Shown: one piece after another, positions 51,734-61,295 of the stretch | Layout: each line of letters starts with the position of its first letter | How positions within the stretch are numbered: position 1 is the stretch's first letter | DNA from: Burkholderia puraquae | Lineage (GTDB): Bacteria; Pseudomonadota; Gammaproteobacteria; Burkholderiales; Burkholderiaceae | Assembly: GCF_002099195.1 (NCBI RefSeq) | Contig: NZ_NBYX01000002.1 | Coordinates: forward strand, 372,001-436,000 | DNA length: 64,000 nucleotides | Reading direction: 5' to 3' | The notes under the pieces: generated by a model | Database searches by the model: none | Seen by the model: only the letters and a program-made list of their open reading frames with translations | What the model was told of the DNA's origin: nothing | Program-made: the position numbers and the translations under genes

Positions 51734-52621
51734 ATGAGCGATGCGATTCTTGCCGCGCCGACGGACAACGGCGTCCCGGTCAGCCTGCGCTCCAGCCGCG
51801 GGCTCGGCTGGCACGGCTTCGGCGCGTCGCTGCTGGAAATCCGCGCGGGCACCTACCGGATTCCGGCGGCCGAGCATCACCGGATCGGCGTGCATATCGG
51901 GTCGCCCGTTCGAGCGGATTGCGTGTGCGACGGCGAGCGCGTGTCGCGCATCCAGGCGCATGGCGACGTCGACGTGATTCCGGCCGGCCTGCCCGGCCAG
52001 TGGACCGACAGCGCCGACTGCCGGATCCTCCATATCGCGCTCAGCGACACGTTCGTGCGGCGGACCGTCGAACAGCTCGAGCTGAAACCGTCGCAAGGGC
52101 AGATCCGCCGCCGGCTGCAGGTGCGCGACCCGCGCCTGCAGCACATCGCGTGGGCGATGGCCGCCGAACTCGAGGCGGAAGACGCGTCGGATCCGCTCTA
52201 TGCGGAAAGCCTGTGCACGGCGCTCGTCGCGCGGCTGGTCGACGGCCAGCCGGCGTTTCGCGAGCGCCGCCGCACGCTCGCGCCGAAGGCCGCCGCGCGC
52301 GTGATCGACTATGTCGAAGCGAACCTCGATCGGCGCATGACGCTTGCCGAACTCGCGGCGCTCGTGTCGATCAGCGTGCCGCATTTCAAGGTGCTATTCC
52401 GCGAAACGCTCGGGATGCCGGTGCACCAGTACGTCGTGCGGCGCCGGGTCGAGCGCGCGAAGGCGTTGCTGCTCGAAGGCCGGCTCAGCATTAGCCAGAT
52501 CGCGCTCGAAGCCGGGTTTGCGCATCAGAGCCACATGGCGAGCTGGATGAATCGCGTGCTCGGCGCGACGCCGACGGAGATCGCGCGGTCGGGGGCGCGG
52601 GGCGGACTGCGGCTGGCTTAG
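51734..52621 (+). CDS. AraC-family regulator (short form)
   Basis: This 295-residue protein has an N-terminal cupin-like sensor part and a C-terminal AraC domain (LAELAALVSISVPHFKVLF and ISQIALEAGFAHQSHMASW). GGAGGAAGG is the ribosome site. Unlike the other two AraC proteins here it lacks the Arabinose_bd domain. An NmrA-like gene follows on the same strand after 390 bases and may be its target. Confidence 0.92.
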   Translation: MSDAILAAPTDNGVPVSLRSSRGLGWHGFGASLLEIRAGTYRIPAAEHHRIGVHIGSPVRADCVCDGERVSRIQAHGDVDVIPAGLPGQWTDSADCRILHIALSDTFVRRTVEQLELKPSQGQIRRRLQVRDPRLQHIAWAMAAELEAEDASDPLYAESLCTALVARLVDGQPAFRERRRTLAPKAAARVIDYVEANLDRRMTLAELAALVSISVPHFKVLFRETLGMPVHQYVVRRRVERAKALLLEGRLSISQIALEAGFAHQSHMASWMNRVLGATPTEIARSGARGGLRLA

Positions 52622-53011
52622 GGTGGCGAGGGCAGCGGGAGCGGCGCGTAATGGAGCGGTGACACCGCGCCCGGAGATGAGTGGTCGCGTTGGCGCCTGG
52701 GCATTTCTCCAACAGGCTGTTGGACAATCGCCGCATTCGCCCTCATCCGGAAAGCGCTTCATCGTCTCCCGTCTCGACGAGCCTGCTGAAGCGCAACGTC
52801 ATGAACGTGAGCGACGCATCCATCGCGAGTGTGTCGTTGCGCGTCATCGGCAGGCCGTCCGATTCGAAGCGTCAGGCGACGCAGCGGACCATGCGCATGG
52901 CAGCCACCGCCCAATCCTTCATCCTTTCCTGCTCTGTTCATCCCTCCCTGCGCGCCGTTGCGTCCGCCCAACCGGACAATCACCGCACCTTCATCCCCTC
53001 AGGAGCGAATC
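52622..53011. other. Intergenic stretch before the NmrA-like gene
   Basis: About 390 bases without a supported gene. On the minus strand a piece near 52740-52850 reads in a protein-like way (MTRNDTLAMDASLTFMTLRF) and ends at a stop, so a gene remnant is possible. Confidence 0.3.
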
Positions 53012-53899
53012 GTGTTCGTGATCTTCGGTGCATCCGGCAACGTCGGCCAGTCGACCGTGACGGCCTTGCGCAACGCCGGCCATCCCGTGCGCGCGGTGTT
53101 GCGCGACGCACGCCATCGTGAACGTTTCACGCAGCTCGGCTGCGACGTCGTGATCGCCGGGCTGACGGACGCGAACGCGGTCGCTTCGGCAATCGACGGT
53201 GCGCAGGCCGTGCAGCTGCTGTGCCCGGTACCCGTCGCCGACCCCGATCCGGCCGCGACGATGACGCGGACGATCGACGTCGCGACCGCCGCGCTCGCCG
53301 CCAATCCGCCGCCGGTGCTGCTCGCGCTGTCGGACTACGGTGCGGAGCGCGACGGCAATACGGGCATCACCCGGCTGTTTCATCACTTCGAAGCGCGACT
53401 GAAGACGATCTCGACGCACCTGACTCTGCTGCGTTCGGCCGAGCATCTGCAGAACTGGACGCGCATCCTGCCGGTTGCGCTCGGCACCGGCGTGCTGCCG
53501 AGCTTTCACCATCCGGTCGGCAAGGTGTTCCCGACGGTCTGGGCGCCCGATGTGGGCGTCGTCGCGGCGCGGCTGCTGCTCGATGTGCCCGAACGCGGCA
53601 ACGGGCCGCGCGTCGTCAGTGTCGAAGGGCCGCGGCGGGTGAGCGTGACGGCGATCGCCGATACGCTCGGCGTGGCGGCGGGCAGGACGATCGTCGCGCA
53701 TGAACTGCCGCGCGACACCTGGGCCGCGACGCTACTGCGCGCGGGCCTCAGCGAACGCCACGCACAGTTGATCGTCGATCTCTACGACGTGCACAACGCC
53801 GGGCAGATCGACGTCGAGGATGGCGTGTCGGAGCGGCTTTACGGGACGACGACACTGACCGATGCGCTCGCGCAACTGGTGCGCCAGCACGTGCGGTAA
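53012..53899 (+). CDS. NmrA-like NAD(P)-binding protein
   Basis: This 295-residue protein starts with GTG behind CAGGAG. The opening VIFGASGNVGQSTVTAL is the dinucleotide-binding loop of atypical SDR proteins of the NmrA/QOR2 type, and RAVLRDARH after the second strand suggests NADP(H). The usual Tyr-x3-Lys pair is replaced (YGAERDG), so it is either a quinone-reductase-like enzyme or a redox sensor. It is convergent with benE. Confidence 0.88.
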   Translation: MFVIFGASGNVGQSTVTALRNAGHPVRAVLRDARHRERFTQLGCDVVIAGLTDANAVASAIDGAQAVQLLCPVPVADPDPAATMTRTIDVATAALAANPPPVLLALSDYGAERDGNTGITRLFHHFEARLKTISTHLTLLRSAEHLQNWTRILPVALGTGVLPSFHHPVGKVFPTVWAPDVGVVAARLLLDVPERGNGPRVVSVEGPRRVSVTAIADTLGVAAGRTIVAHELPRDTWAATLLRAGLSERHAQLIVDLYDVHNAGQIDVEDGVSERLYGTTTLTDALAQLVRQHVR

Positions 53900-53924
53900 T
53901 AGTGGAGGCGGCGCGCGTTGTGCA

Positions 53925-55127
53925 TCACGCCTGTCGCCGCACCTTGTTCAGTACCGCATACGAAAGCGACCCGATCACGATTCCCCAGAACGCGGAGCCG
54001 AGCCCGAGCCACGTCATGCCCGACGCGGTCGCGAGGAACGTGATCAGCGATGCCTCGCGGTGGTTTTCGTCCTCGAAGATCCCGTGCACGTTCGCGCCGA
54101 TCGCGCCGATCAGCGCGAGCCCCGCGAGGATCGCGACGAATGCCTTCGGCAGCGCGAAGAACACCGTGACGATCGTGCCCGCGAACAGCCCGCCGATCAG
54201 GTAGATCGCCCCGTTCGCGAGCCCGGCGATGTAGCGCCGGTCCGGATCCTCGTGCGCGTCCTTGCCGGTGCAGAGCGCGGCCGTGATCGCCGCGACGACG
54301 ATCGTGATCCCGCCGAAGCACGCAACGACGAGCGACATCACGCTGGTCGCGGTGATGATCGGCCGCGCGGGTGTGTGATAGCCGGACACGCGCAGGATCG
54401 TCATGCCCGGCAGGAACTGGCCGGTGAGGCTGACGACGACGAGCGGCAGCGCGAGGCTGAGCGTCGTGCCGAGCGTCCATTCGGGCGCGATGAAGATCGG
54501 GTGCGCGATGCTCGCCGACACGTTGCCGAGATGCGTCATCCCGAGCAGCGTCGCGAGCGCGGCGCCCGTCAGCAATACGAGCACGATGCTGTAGCGCGGC
54601 AGCAGGCGCCTGAAGATCACGTAGGCCGCGATCATCCCGAACGCGAGCGCGGGCTGCTCCGACGCGGCGGCGAATGCATGCGTGCCGAACGGCAGCAGGA
54701 TGCCGGCCATCATCCCGCACGCGATGCCGCGCGGAATGTGGCGCACGAGCCGGTCGAAATAGCCGGTCACGCCGATCAGCAGGATGATCAGTGCGGCCGT
54801 GATGTACGCGCCGACAGCCTGGTTGAGCGTCAGTTGCGGAAACAGGCCGACGAGCAGCGCGGTGCCGGGCGCCGACCACGCGGTGATGACCGGTACCTTC
54901 AGCTTCCAGCTCGCGAACAGGCCCGATACGCCCGCGCCGATCGAGATCGCCCAGACCCACGACGACACCATCGCGTTGGACGCATGCGCCGCCTGCGCGG
55001 CCTGGAAGAAGATCGCGAGCGGGCCTGCATACGAAATCAGTACCGCGAGAAAGCCCGCGGTAATCGCGGAAACGGACCAGTCGTTGCCGATCGCGCGGAT
55101 TGCGCCGGGCGGGGTGTTCGGTTGCAT
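53925..55127 (-). CDS. benE: Benzoate:H+ symporter
   Basis: This 400-residue inner-membrane protein has about 12 hydrophobic segments and the BenE signatures ISYAGPLAIFFQAAQAAH, TAWSAPGTALL and LTGQFLPGMTILRVSGY. BenE proteins take up benzoate with protons. No benABCD or catechol genes lie nearby, so the copy is isolated and its substrate may differ. Confidence 0.92.
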   Translation of the reverse strand: MQPNTPPGAIRAIGNDWSVSAITAGFLAVLISYAGPLAIFFQAAQAAHASNAMVSSWVWAISIGAGVSGLFASWKLKVPVITAWSAPGTALLVGLFPQLTLNQAVGAYITAALIILLIGVTGYFDRLVRHIPRGIACGMMAGILLPFGTHAFAAASEQPALAFGMIAAYVIFRRLLPRYSIVLVLLTGAALATLLGMTHLGNVSASIAHPIFIAPEWTLGTTLSLALPLVVVSLTGQFLPGMTILRVSGYHTPARPIITATSVMSLVVACFGGITIVVAAITAALCTGKDAHEDPDRRYIAGLANGAIYLIGGLFAGTIVTVFFALPKAFVAILAGLALIGAIGANVHGIFEDENHREASLITFLATASGMTWLGLGSAFWGIVIGSLSYAVLNKVRRQA

Positions 55128-55348
55128 CGTCGTGGGGGAGTGCGGCGCGCGGGCCGGGGGCAGAGCCGGGGCGAATGATTGTTGGAAGCTCCGGACGAGC
55201 CGTCATTCTGGCCATTGCCGACGCAATTGGCAATGTGCGGGTGCGAGCGATGTTGTTGGTGTTTCGTAAGGAAAGTCGGGCGGTGTGGGCGAATCGGCGG
55301 CCGTGCGGCCCGTTTCCCCTCCGCTGAATCTCGCACCCGCACCGAACG

Positions 55349-56374
55349 TCACGTACTGATCTGCAACACCTTGTCGACCACCGCCACCTTCACGCCGCTG
55401 CCCGTCGACAACGACGCCGTGCCCTGGTCGAACGGATGCACGGGCGTATCGGTCGGCGTCCACGCATGGCGTGCCAGCAGTTCGCCGTACCCGCCGCGAA
55501 TCACGAAGCCGCCGCACTTCTGCGCATACGCGTCGCGGCGCATCCGGTACGCGCGCGGCAGGTCGTACCACGGCAGCTTCGGCAGGTCGTGATGGACGAG
55601 ATGATAGTTGTTGTTCAGGTACAGCAGTCGCATCGCGAAGCCCGCTTCATTGATCGCGATGCGCGCCTTCGGATGCGGCGCGGCGCGATGCTCGTACAGC
55701 GAGCGAATCATCGCGATCGACAACGCGGGCCACGTGACCGCGAGCAGGTAATACCACCACGGCACGCCGATCGCCCATTGCAGCCACGCGAGCAGCGCGA
55801 CCACGCAGGCGACGTGCGTCGCCCACATCGGCAGATAGCGGAAGTCGCCGCGACGAAACGCGGCGAATGCGTCGACGCCCATCGCGGCGATGCTCAGCGG
55901 CGGCCCGGCGATGAAGCGTCCGACGAAGGTCTTGCGTGCGACCGTCAGCACGCGGCGCCAGCGCGGCAGCTGCGACCAGCGTTCGCGCGTGACGTAGTTC
56001 GTTTCCGGATCGACGCCCGGCACGGTCAGGTCTTCGTCGCGGTGATGGTCGAGATGCGTGTCGCGATACAGCGTGTACGGATACCAGGCCGTCAGCGGCG
56101 GATAGCCGAGCAGCTTGTTCACGAGGGCGGAGCGCGTCGGATGGCCGTGCAGCAGTTCGTGCTGCAGCGACATATGCCATGCGCCGAGCAGGATCAGCGG
56201 CGGCGTTGCGGCCGCGAGCGGCAGGGCCCCGGTGCGCACGAGCAGCAGCACGGCGAGCCAGCCGCCGTAGATCGCGACGACCAGCAGCCAGGTCGGCCAC
56301 TCGGTGCGGGCAGTGAAGCGGGTGTCGAGCGCGGCGATCGCACGCGCGTGGTCGACGTCGAAGTATTCGGCCAT
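55349..56374 (-). CDS. Fatty acid desaturase
   Basis: This 341-residue membrane protein has the three histidine boxes of the acyl-lipid desaturases: HELLH (about 91-95), HLDHH (about 126-130) and HLVHH (near 265). Four hydrophobic segments lie between them. The product inserts a double bond into a lipid acyl chain, or is a related hydroxylase. It has no strong ribosome site; the start is taken at the Met that begins the conserved part. It diverges from the PhnD-like gene. Confidence 0.88.
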   Translation of the reverse strand: MAEYFDVDHARAIAALDTRFTARTEWPTWLLVVAIYGGWLAVLLLVRTGALPLAAATPPLILLGAWHMSLQHELLHGHPTRSALVNKLLGYPPLTAWYPYTLYRDTHLDHHRDEDLTVPGVDPETNYVTRERWSQLPRWRRVLTVARKTFVGRFIAGPPLSIAAMGVDAFAAFRRGDFRYLPMWATHVACVVALLAWLQWAIGVPWWYYLLAVTWPALSIAMIRSLYEHRAAPHPKARIAINEAGFAMRLLYLNNNYHLVHHDLPKLPWYDLPRAYRMRRDAYAQKCGGFVIRGGYGELLARHAWTPTDTPVHPFDQGTASLSTGSGVKVAVVDKVLQIST

Positions 56375-56674
56375 GGCGTTGAGGCGGGATGGAACAGGCA
56401 GCGCGGGGAACGCGCGGTTGAACCGGTGCGCTCGGCCCGGGTGCGCAGGTGTCGCGCGGATCACGGTCGGCCTGTCCGGCAACACGCGCGGTGGCGATGC
56501 TCGGGTGGGCATCAGAACGGTACCGGGATCCCGCCGCGCGGCCAACCAACCGATTCGCATTTGCTTATCGTCGCGCGGCCGATATGCTTCGCGCGTGCTG
56601 CGCCACGTTCGGCCCCCGTTTTGCGGGATCGAACCGGGTTCCGCTGTGCGAGCGGCGATGCGTAGAATGCCCGC

Positions 56675-57499
56675 ATGAGCCCATGGATCGCCGCCCTGCC
56701 GATGTACAACGTGACGCCGCGCCACGACGCGCTTTGGCGCGCGCTGCTGCGCGACGCGCTCGATGCGTTCGCGAACGCGGGTGGGCCTGCCGATGTCGCG
56801 CTCCCCGGCGAACCGTTCGACGACCTGCATGCGCTGTGGCGGCGCGACGATCTGCTGCTGTCGCAGACCTGTGGCTATCCGTACCGGATGCTGGGCCTGA
56901 GCGATGTCGTGCGACTGATCGCGACACCCGTGTTCGATGCGGACGGCTGCCGCGGCGCGCACTACAGCAGTGTGCTGGTCGTGTCGGCACGCGCGTATTC
57001 GAGCGGCGCGACGACGCTCGCCGCATGCCGCGGGCTGCGGGCCGCATTCAACGGTCGAGATTCGCACAGCGGGATGAACGCACTCCGGCATGCGGTGGCG
57101 CCCCATGCGCGCGACGGACGATTCTTCGGATCGGTTGCCGCGCTCGGCTCGCACCTGAACGTGCTGCGCGCGCTGGCTTCAGGCGACGCCGATTGCGCGG
57201 CGATCGACTGCGTGACGTTCGCGTACGTGCGGGACGCACTGCCGGAATTGCTGGAGGGCATCCGGATCGTCGGGATGACGGCGTCCGCCCCGGGGTTGCC
57301 GTTCGTCGCATCGCGGGCGCTGTCGGACACGCAGGCCGCCGCATTGCGGGATGCGCTCGACCGCGCGGTCGAGGCCGATGCGGAACGGGCGCGCGTGCTG
57401 CGGCTGAAGGGGTTCGAACGGCTGTCGCCGGGCGACTACGACACGATTGCGCGGTTCGAGCGCGAGGCGGCTGCGCACGGGTATCCGGAACTGGCGTGA
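56675..57499 (+). CDS. PhnD-like substrate-binding domain protein without signal peptide
   Basis: This 274-residue protein has the periplasmic phosphate/phosphonate-binding fold: SQTCGYPYRM, HYSSVLVV, and FNGRDSHSGMNALR match the ligand loop of PhnD-type proteins. It begins directly with ALPMYNVTP and has no signal peptide, so it would stay in the cytoplasm. No permease or ATPase gene is nearby. The stop codon opens a tandem repeat. Confidence 0.82.
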   Translation: MSPWIAALPMYNVTPRHDALWRALLRDALDAFANAGGPADVALPGEPFDDLHALWRRDDLLLSQTCGYPYRMLGLSDVVRLIATPVFDADGCRGAHYSSVLVVSARAYSSGATTLAACRGLRAAFNGRDSHSGMNALRHAVAPHARDGRFFGSVAALGSHLNVLRALASGDADCAAIDCVTFAYVRDALPELLEGIRIVGMTASAPGLPFVASRALSDTQAAALRDALDRAVEADAERARVLRLKGFERLSPGDYDTIARFEREAAAHGYPELA

Positions 57500-57570
57500 T
57501 GCGAGGGTAATGCGAGGGTAATGCGAGGGTAATGCGAGGGTAATGCGAGGGTAATGCGAGGGTAATGCGA
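57499..57570. repeat. 11-bp tandem repeat, six copies plus a partial
   Basis: The unit ATGCGAGGGTA is repeated six times without change from the last base of the PhnD-like stop codon, and a seventh partial copy ends ATGCGA. Each junction contains TAATG. It lies between two convergent genes. Confidence 0.92.
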
Positions 57571-57619
57571 CGGAGCGCAGGCCGAGCGCGCCGCGTGAGT
57601 GCCGCGGCGCGCGCCGGCA

Positions 57620-59017
57620 TCACTCCTCGTCCATCAACCGGACCTTGACCCGCTTGCCCTTGATCTTCCCCGCATTGAGCTTGCGCAGCGCGTCGTGCGC
57701 AACACCACGCTCGATCGCGACATAGGTCGAGAACTCGGTCACGTTGATCTTGCCGATCTGCTTGCCGTCGAACCCGGCGTCGCCGGTCAGCGCGCCGAGC
57801 ACGTCGCCCGGGCGGATCTTGTCCTTGCGCCCGCCGAGGATCTGCAGCGTTTCCATCGGCGGCGTCAGCACGCTGTCGTCCGCCGGCTTCAGTTCCGCGA
57901 GCGGATGCCATTCGACGTCGCGCTTCTGCGCCTGCTCGATCCCGCCGACACGGCCCATCTCGTCCATGCTCGCCAGGCTCAGCGCCCAGCCGTCCTGATC
58001 CGCACGGCCGGTGCGGCCGATGCGGTGCACGTGCACTTCGGGGTCGGGCGTCACGTCGACGTTGATCACCGCTTCGAGCTGCGCGATGTCGAGCCCGCGC
58101 GCGGCGACGTCGGTTGCGACCAGCACCGAGCAGCTGCGGTTCGCGAACTGGATCAGCACCTGGTCGCGCTCGCGCTGGTCGAGCTCGCCGTGCAGCGCGA
58201 GCGCGTGGAAGCCCTGCGCGTGCAGCACGTCGAGCAGGTCGCGGCACTGCTGCTTCGTGTTGCAGAACGCGATCGTGCTCACCGGCCGGTAGTGGTTCAG
58301 CAACTGGCCCACGGCATGCAGCCGCTCGTCCTCGGTCACTTCATAGAAGCGCTGGCGGATCTTGCTGTCGTCGTGACGCTCCGCGAGCTTCACTTCCTTC
58401 GGGTTGCGCAGGAACTGCTGGCTCAGCTTCGCGATGCCGTCCGGATAGGTCGCCGAGAACAGCAGCGTCTGGCGCGTCGTCGGGCACATCCGTGCGACCT
58501 TCGCGATGTCGTCGAAGAAGCCCATGTCGAGCATCCGGTCGGCTTCGTCGAGCACGAGGGTATTCAGCGCGTCGAGCTTCAGGTTGCCGCGATCGAGGTG
58601 ATCCATGATGCGGCCCGGCGTGCCGACGACGATGTGCGCGCCGTGCTCGAGGCTCTGCGTCTGCGGGCGCATCGGCGTGCCGCCGCACAGCGTCAGCACC
58701 TTCACGTTCTCCTCGGCGCGCGCGAGGCGGCGCACTTCCTGCGTGACCTGGTCGGCGAGCTCGCGCGTCGGGCACAGGATCATCGCCTGTACGTCGAAGC
58801 GGCGCGCGTCGAGGCGCGCCAGCAGCGCGAGCGAGAACGCGGCGGTCTTGCCGCTGCCCGTCTTCGCCTGCGCGATCAGGTCCTGGCCGGCCAGCGCGAT
58901 CGGCAGGCTCGCGGCCTGGATCGGCGTCATGTCGACGTAGCCGAGCTGCGCGAGGTTCGCGAGCATGGCGGGCGTCAGCGACAGCGCGCTGAAGGGGGTG
59001 GCGGTCGGCTGGGTCAT
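57620..59017 (-). CDS. dbpA: ATP-dependent RNA helicase DbpA
   Basis: This 465-residue DEAD-box helicase has the Q motif (TPIQAASLP), Walker A AKTGSGKT, DEAD (VLDEADRM), SAT, and HRIGRTGR. The C-terminal domain (about 390-465, GKINVTEFSTYVAIERGVA) is the DbpA RNA-binding domain that recognises hairpin 92 of 23S rRNA, so it works in 50S assembly. It overlaps the zinc-ribbon gene by four bases (ATGA). Confidence 0.96.
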   Translation of the reverse strand: MTQPTATPFSALSLTPAMLANLAQLGYVDMTPIQAASLPIALAGQDLIAQAKTGSGKTAAFSLALLARLDARRFDVQAMILCPTRELADQVTQEVRRLARAEENVKVLTLCGGTPMRPQTQSLEHGAHIVVGTPGRIMDHLDRGNLKLDALNTLVLDEADRMLDMGFFDDIAKVARMCPTTRQTLLFSATYPDGIAKLSQQFLRNPKEVKLAERHDDSKIRQRFYEVTEDERLHAVGQLLNHYRPVSTIAFCNTKQQCRDLLDVLHAQGFHALALHGELDQRERDQVLIQFANRSCSVLVATDVAARGLDIAQLEAVINVDVTPDPEVHVHRIGRTGRADQDGWALSLASMDEMGRVGGIEQAQKRDVEWHPLAELKPADDSVLTPPMETLQILGGRKDKIRPGDVLGALTGDAGFDGKQIGKINVTEFSTYVAIERGVAHDALRKLNAGKIKGKRVKVRLMDEE

Positions 59018-59211
59018 TCCAGGTCTCCGAGGTAAGGGCGGCCGGCCATCTGCTCGTAGACGACCGTGCCGTCTTCGGCATCGAAGCGTTCGAGGTAGTT
59101 GCGTGCGCCGCACAGCGGGCAGCGGAACAGCAGCCCCTGGCCTTCGTCCTTGATGACGACGTCGGATTGCTCCCACTGCGTGCCGCAGCTCTGGTTTCGG
59201 CAGGTAAACAC
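59014..59211 (-). CDS. Zinc-ribbon small protein, 65 aa
   Basis: This protein has two Cys pairs, CRNQSC and CPLC, spaced as in a zinc ribbon (about residues 4-9 and 31-34). It starts with GTG behind GGAGA and is translationally coupled to dbpA, so it may help the helicase or share its regulation. No further family assignment is possible. Confidence 0.82.
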   Translation of the reverse strand: MFTCRNQSCGTQWEQSDVVIKDEGQGLLFRCPLCGARNYLERFDAEDGTVVYEQMAGRPYLGDLE

Positions 59212-59648
59212 GGTCTTTCTCCAGCTGAATTCGGTTGTGCGCCCTTTGCGGGCGGGCGTGGGCGTCGCACGGCCACGGCGGTCGCGTGCGCCCGCGGGAA
59301 CGGGGCGGTGCGGACGGTGGCGTGAGGGTGCGACGCTGCGGATGATGGATCGGGAGGGCGATTCGGGATCGCGCGTGCCGCAATTCTAGCGGATACCGCG
59401 CGCGGTGCCGGGTCGGATGCGGTGGAATCGGCGCAATCGGTCGATTTCGCCCGGGCGGCGCGACTGATCGGCCGATGGCACGCGCCACGGCGACGGTCGC
59501 CGACGCAAAAGCGGCCATCCTCACGGATGGCCGCAGATTGCCGACCGCCTCCCCGTTCTTCGGAGCGAGAGGCAGTCCGTCTTTCAGGCGAAACGGGACG
59601 GAACGGGCAACGGCCTGCCCGTCGCGTGATGCGTCGCCGTTCGGCGGA
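59212..59648. other. Intergenic stretch between the zinc-ribbon gene and mqo
   Basis: About 440 bases hold the promoter of the zinc-ribbon/dbpA operon (near 59220-59400) and the end of the mqo unit. No gene is supported. Confidence 0.35.
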
Positions 59649-61295
59649 TTACAGCGCCATGTCGGCCGCTGCCTTGGCCGGCCGGGCCGGCGCGGCAGCG
59701 GCACCCGACGGGGCGGGCACGCTGAGGTCGATCTTCGGCGGCGGCGACAGCTGCAGCACGTCGCTCGTGTAGGTCCATTCCTCGACGACCTTAGCCGGGC
59801 TGTCGTTCAGCTTCGTGCCGTAGCTCGGCACGATCTGGCGGATCTTCTGCTGCCACTCGGGCGTTGCGACCTTGTCCTTGAACACCTTCTTCATCAGGTT
59901 CAGCATGATCGGCGCGGCCGTCGACGCGCCCGGCGACGCGCCGAGCAGGCCCGCGATGCTGCCGTCCTGCGAGCTGACGATCTCGGTGCCGAGCTTCAGC
60001 ACGCCACCCTTGACCGGGTCGCGCTTGATGATCTGCACGCGCTGGCCGGCCTGCCACAGGCGCCAGTCTTCCTTCTTCGCGTTCGGGAAGTATTCCTTCA
60101 GCGCGTTGAAGCGGTCGTCATCGGACAGCATCAGCTGGCCGGCCAGGTACTGGACCAGCGGGAATTCGTCGACGCCCACGCGCATCATCGGCGCGACGTT
60201 GTGCGTGTTGGTGCTCTTGAGCAGGTCGAAGTACGAGCCGTTCTTCAGGAACTTGGTCGAGAACGTCGCGAACGGCCCGAACAGGATGATCTTCTTGCCG
60301 TCGATGATCCGCGTGTCGAGGTGCGGCACCGACATCGGCGGCGAGCCGACCGACGCCTTGCCGTACGCCTTCGCGAGATGCTGCTTCACGACCTCGGGGT
60401 TGTCGGTCACGAGGAACGAGCCGCCAACCGGGAATGCGCCGTAGTCCTTCGCCTCGGGGATGCCCGACGCCTGCAGCAGGTGCAGCGCACCGCCGCCCGC
60501 GCCGATGAACACGAACTTCGCGTCGACCGACTGCGCCGGTTCATCCGAGTGCAGCTTGACCCAGCTCACGTGCCACGTGCCGTCGGCGTTGCGCGAGATC
60601 TCGCGCACTTCGCTCGACAGCGACAGCGTGAAGTTCGGCTGCGTCTTCAGGTAGCCGACGAACTGGCGCGTGATCTCGCCGAAGTTCACGTCGGTGCCGA
60701 TCGGCGTCCACGTTGCCGCGACCTTCTGGTTGCGGTCGCGGCCTTCCATCATCAGCGGCACCCACTGCTTGATCTGGTCGTAGTCTTCCGAATACTGCAT
60801 CCCGCGGAACAGCGGGCTGGCCTGCAGCGCCTCGTAGCGCTTCTTCAGGAAGCGGACATTGTCGTCGCCCCACACGAAGCTCATGTGCGGCGTCGAGTTG
60901 ATGAACGAGTGCGGGTTCTTCAGCACGCCCTGCTTGACCTGCCACGCCCAGAACTGGCGCGAGATCTGGAACGACTCGTTGATCTCGATCGCCTTCGAGA
61001 TGTCGATCTTGCCGTCCGCCTTTTCCGGCGTGTAGTTGAGTTCGGCGAGCGCCGAGTGGCCGGTGCCGGCGTTGTTCCAGCCGTTCGAGCTTTCCAGCGC
61101 GACGCCGTCGAGGCGCTCGACCATCGTCATCGACCAGTCAGGCTGAAGCTCGTGCAGCCACACGCCGAGCGTCGAGCTCATGATGCCGCCGCCCACCAGC
61201 AGGACGTCGACCTTCTTCGTATCGGCGGCATGCGCGGACGACGCGGCGACGCACAGCGCGAGCGCCGACAGTATTACCCGTAATGTTTTGATCAC
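59649..61295 (-). CDS. mqo: Malate:quinone oxidoreductase with an N-terminal signal-like segment
   Basis: This 548-residue FAD protein oxidises malate to oxaloacetate and passes electrons to quinone. [19 protein letters not shown] (30-48) is the FAD loop; [24 protein letters not shown] and [14 protein letters not shown] are Mqo signatures. It starts with GTG; residues 1-24 ([21 protein letters not shown] with AHA) look like a Sec signal, which cytoplasmic-face Mqo of E. coli lacks. The tail (510-548) is Pro/Ala-rich. Export or membrane anchoring is an inference. Confidence 0.93.
   Translation of the reverse strand: MIKTLRVILSALALCVAASSAHAADTKKVDVLLVGGGIMSSTLGVWLHELQPDWSMTMVERLDGVALESSNGWNNAGTGHSALAELNYTPEKADGKIDISKAIEINESFQISRQFWAWQVKQGVLKNPHSFINSTPHMSFVWGDDNVRFLKKRYEALQASPLFRGMQYSEDYDQIKQWVPLMMEGRDRNQKVAATWTPIGTDVNFGEITRQFVGYLKTQPNFTLSLSSEVREISRNADGTWHVSWVKLHSDEPAQSVDAKFVFIGAGGGALHLLQASGIPEAKDYGAFPVGGSFLVTDNPEVVKQHLAKAYGKASVGSPPMSVPHLDTRIIDGKKIILFGPFATFSTKFLKNGSYFDLLKSTNTHNVAPMMRVGVDEFPLVQYLAGQLMLSDDDRFNALKEYFPNAKKEDWRLWQAGQRVQIIKRDPVKGGVLKLGTEIVSSQDGSIAGLLGASPGASTAAPIMLNLMKKVFKDKVATPEWQQKIRQIVPSYGTKLNDSPAKVVEEWTYTSDVLQLSPPPKIDLSVPAPSGAAAAPARPAKAAADMAL

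Noticed and set aside
53925-55127. Benzoate catabolic cluster
   Set aside because: Only benE is present; no ring dioxygenase, dehydrogenase or catechol gene lies in the neighbourhood.
57499-57570. CRISPR-like array
   Set aside because: The units are contiguous 11-mers without spacers and there are no cas genes.
57048-58247. Minus-strand frame containing repeated ITLALPSHYPR peptides
   Set aside because: The peptide repeat only reflects the 11-bp DNA repeat; the frame is antisense to the PhnD-like gene and out of frame with dbpA.
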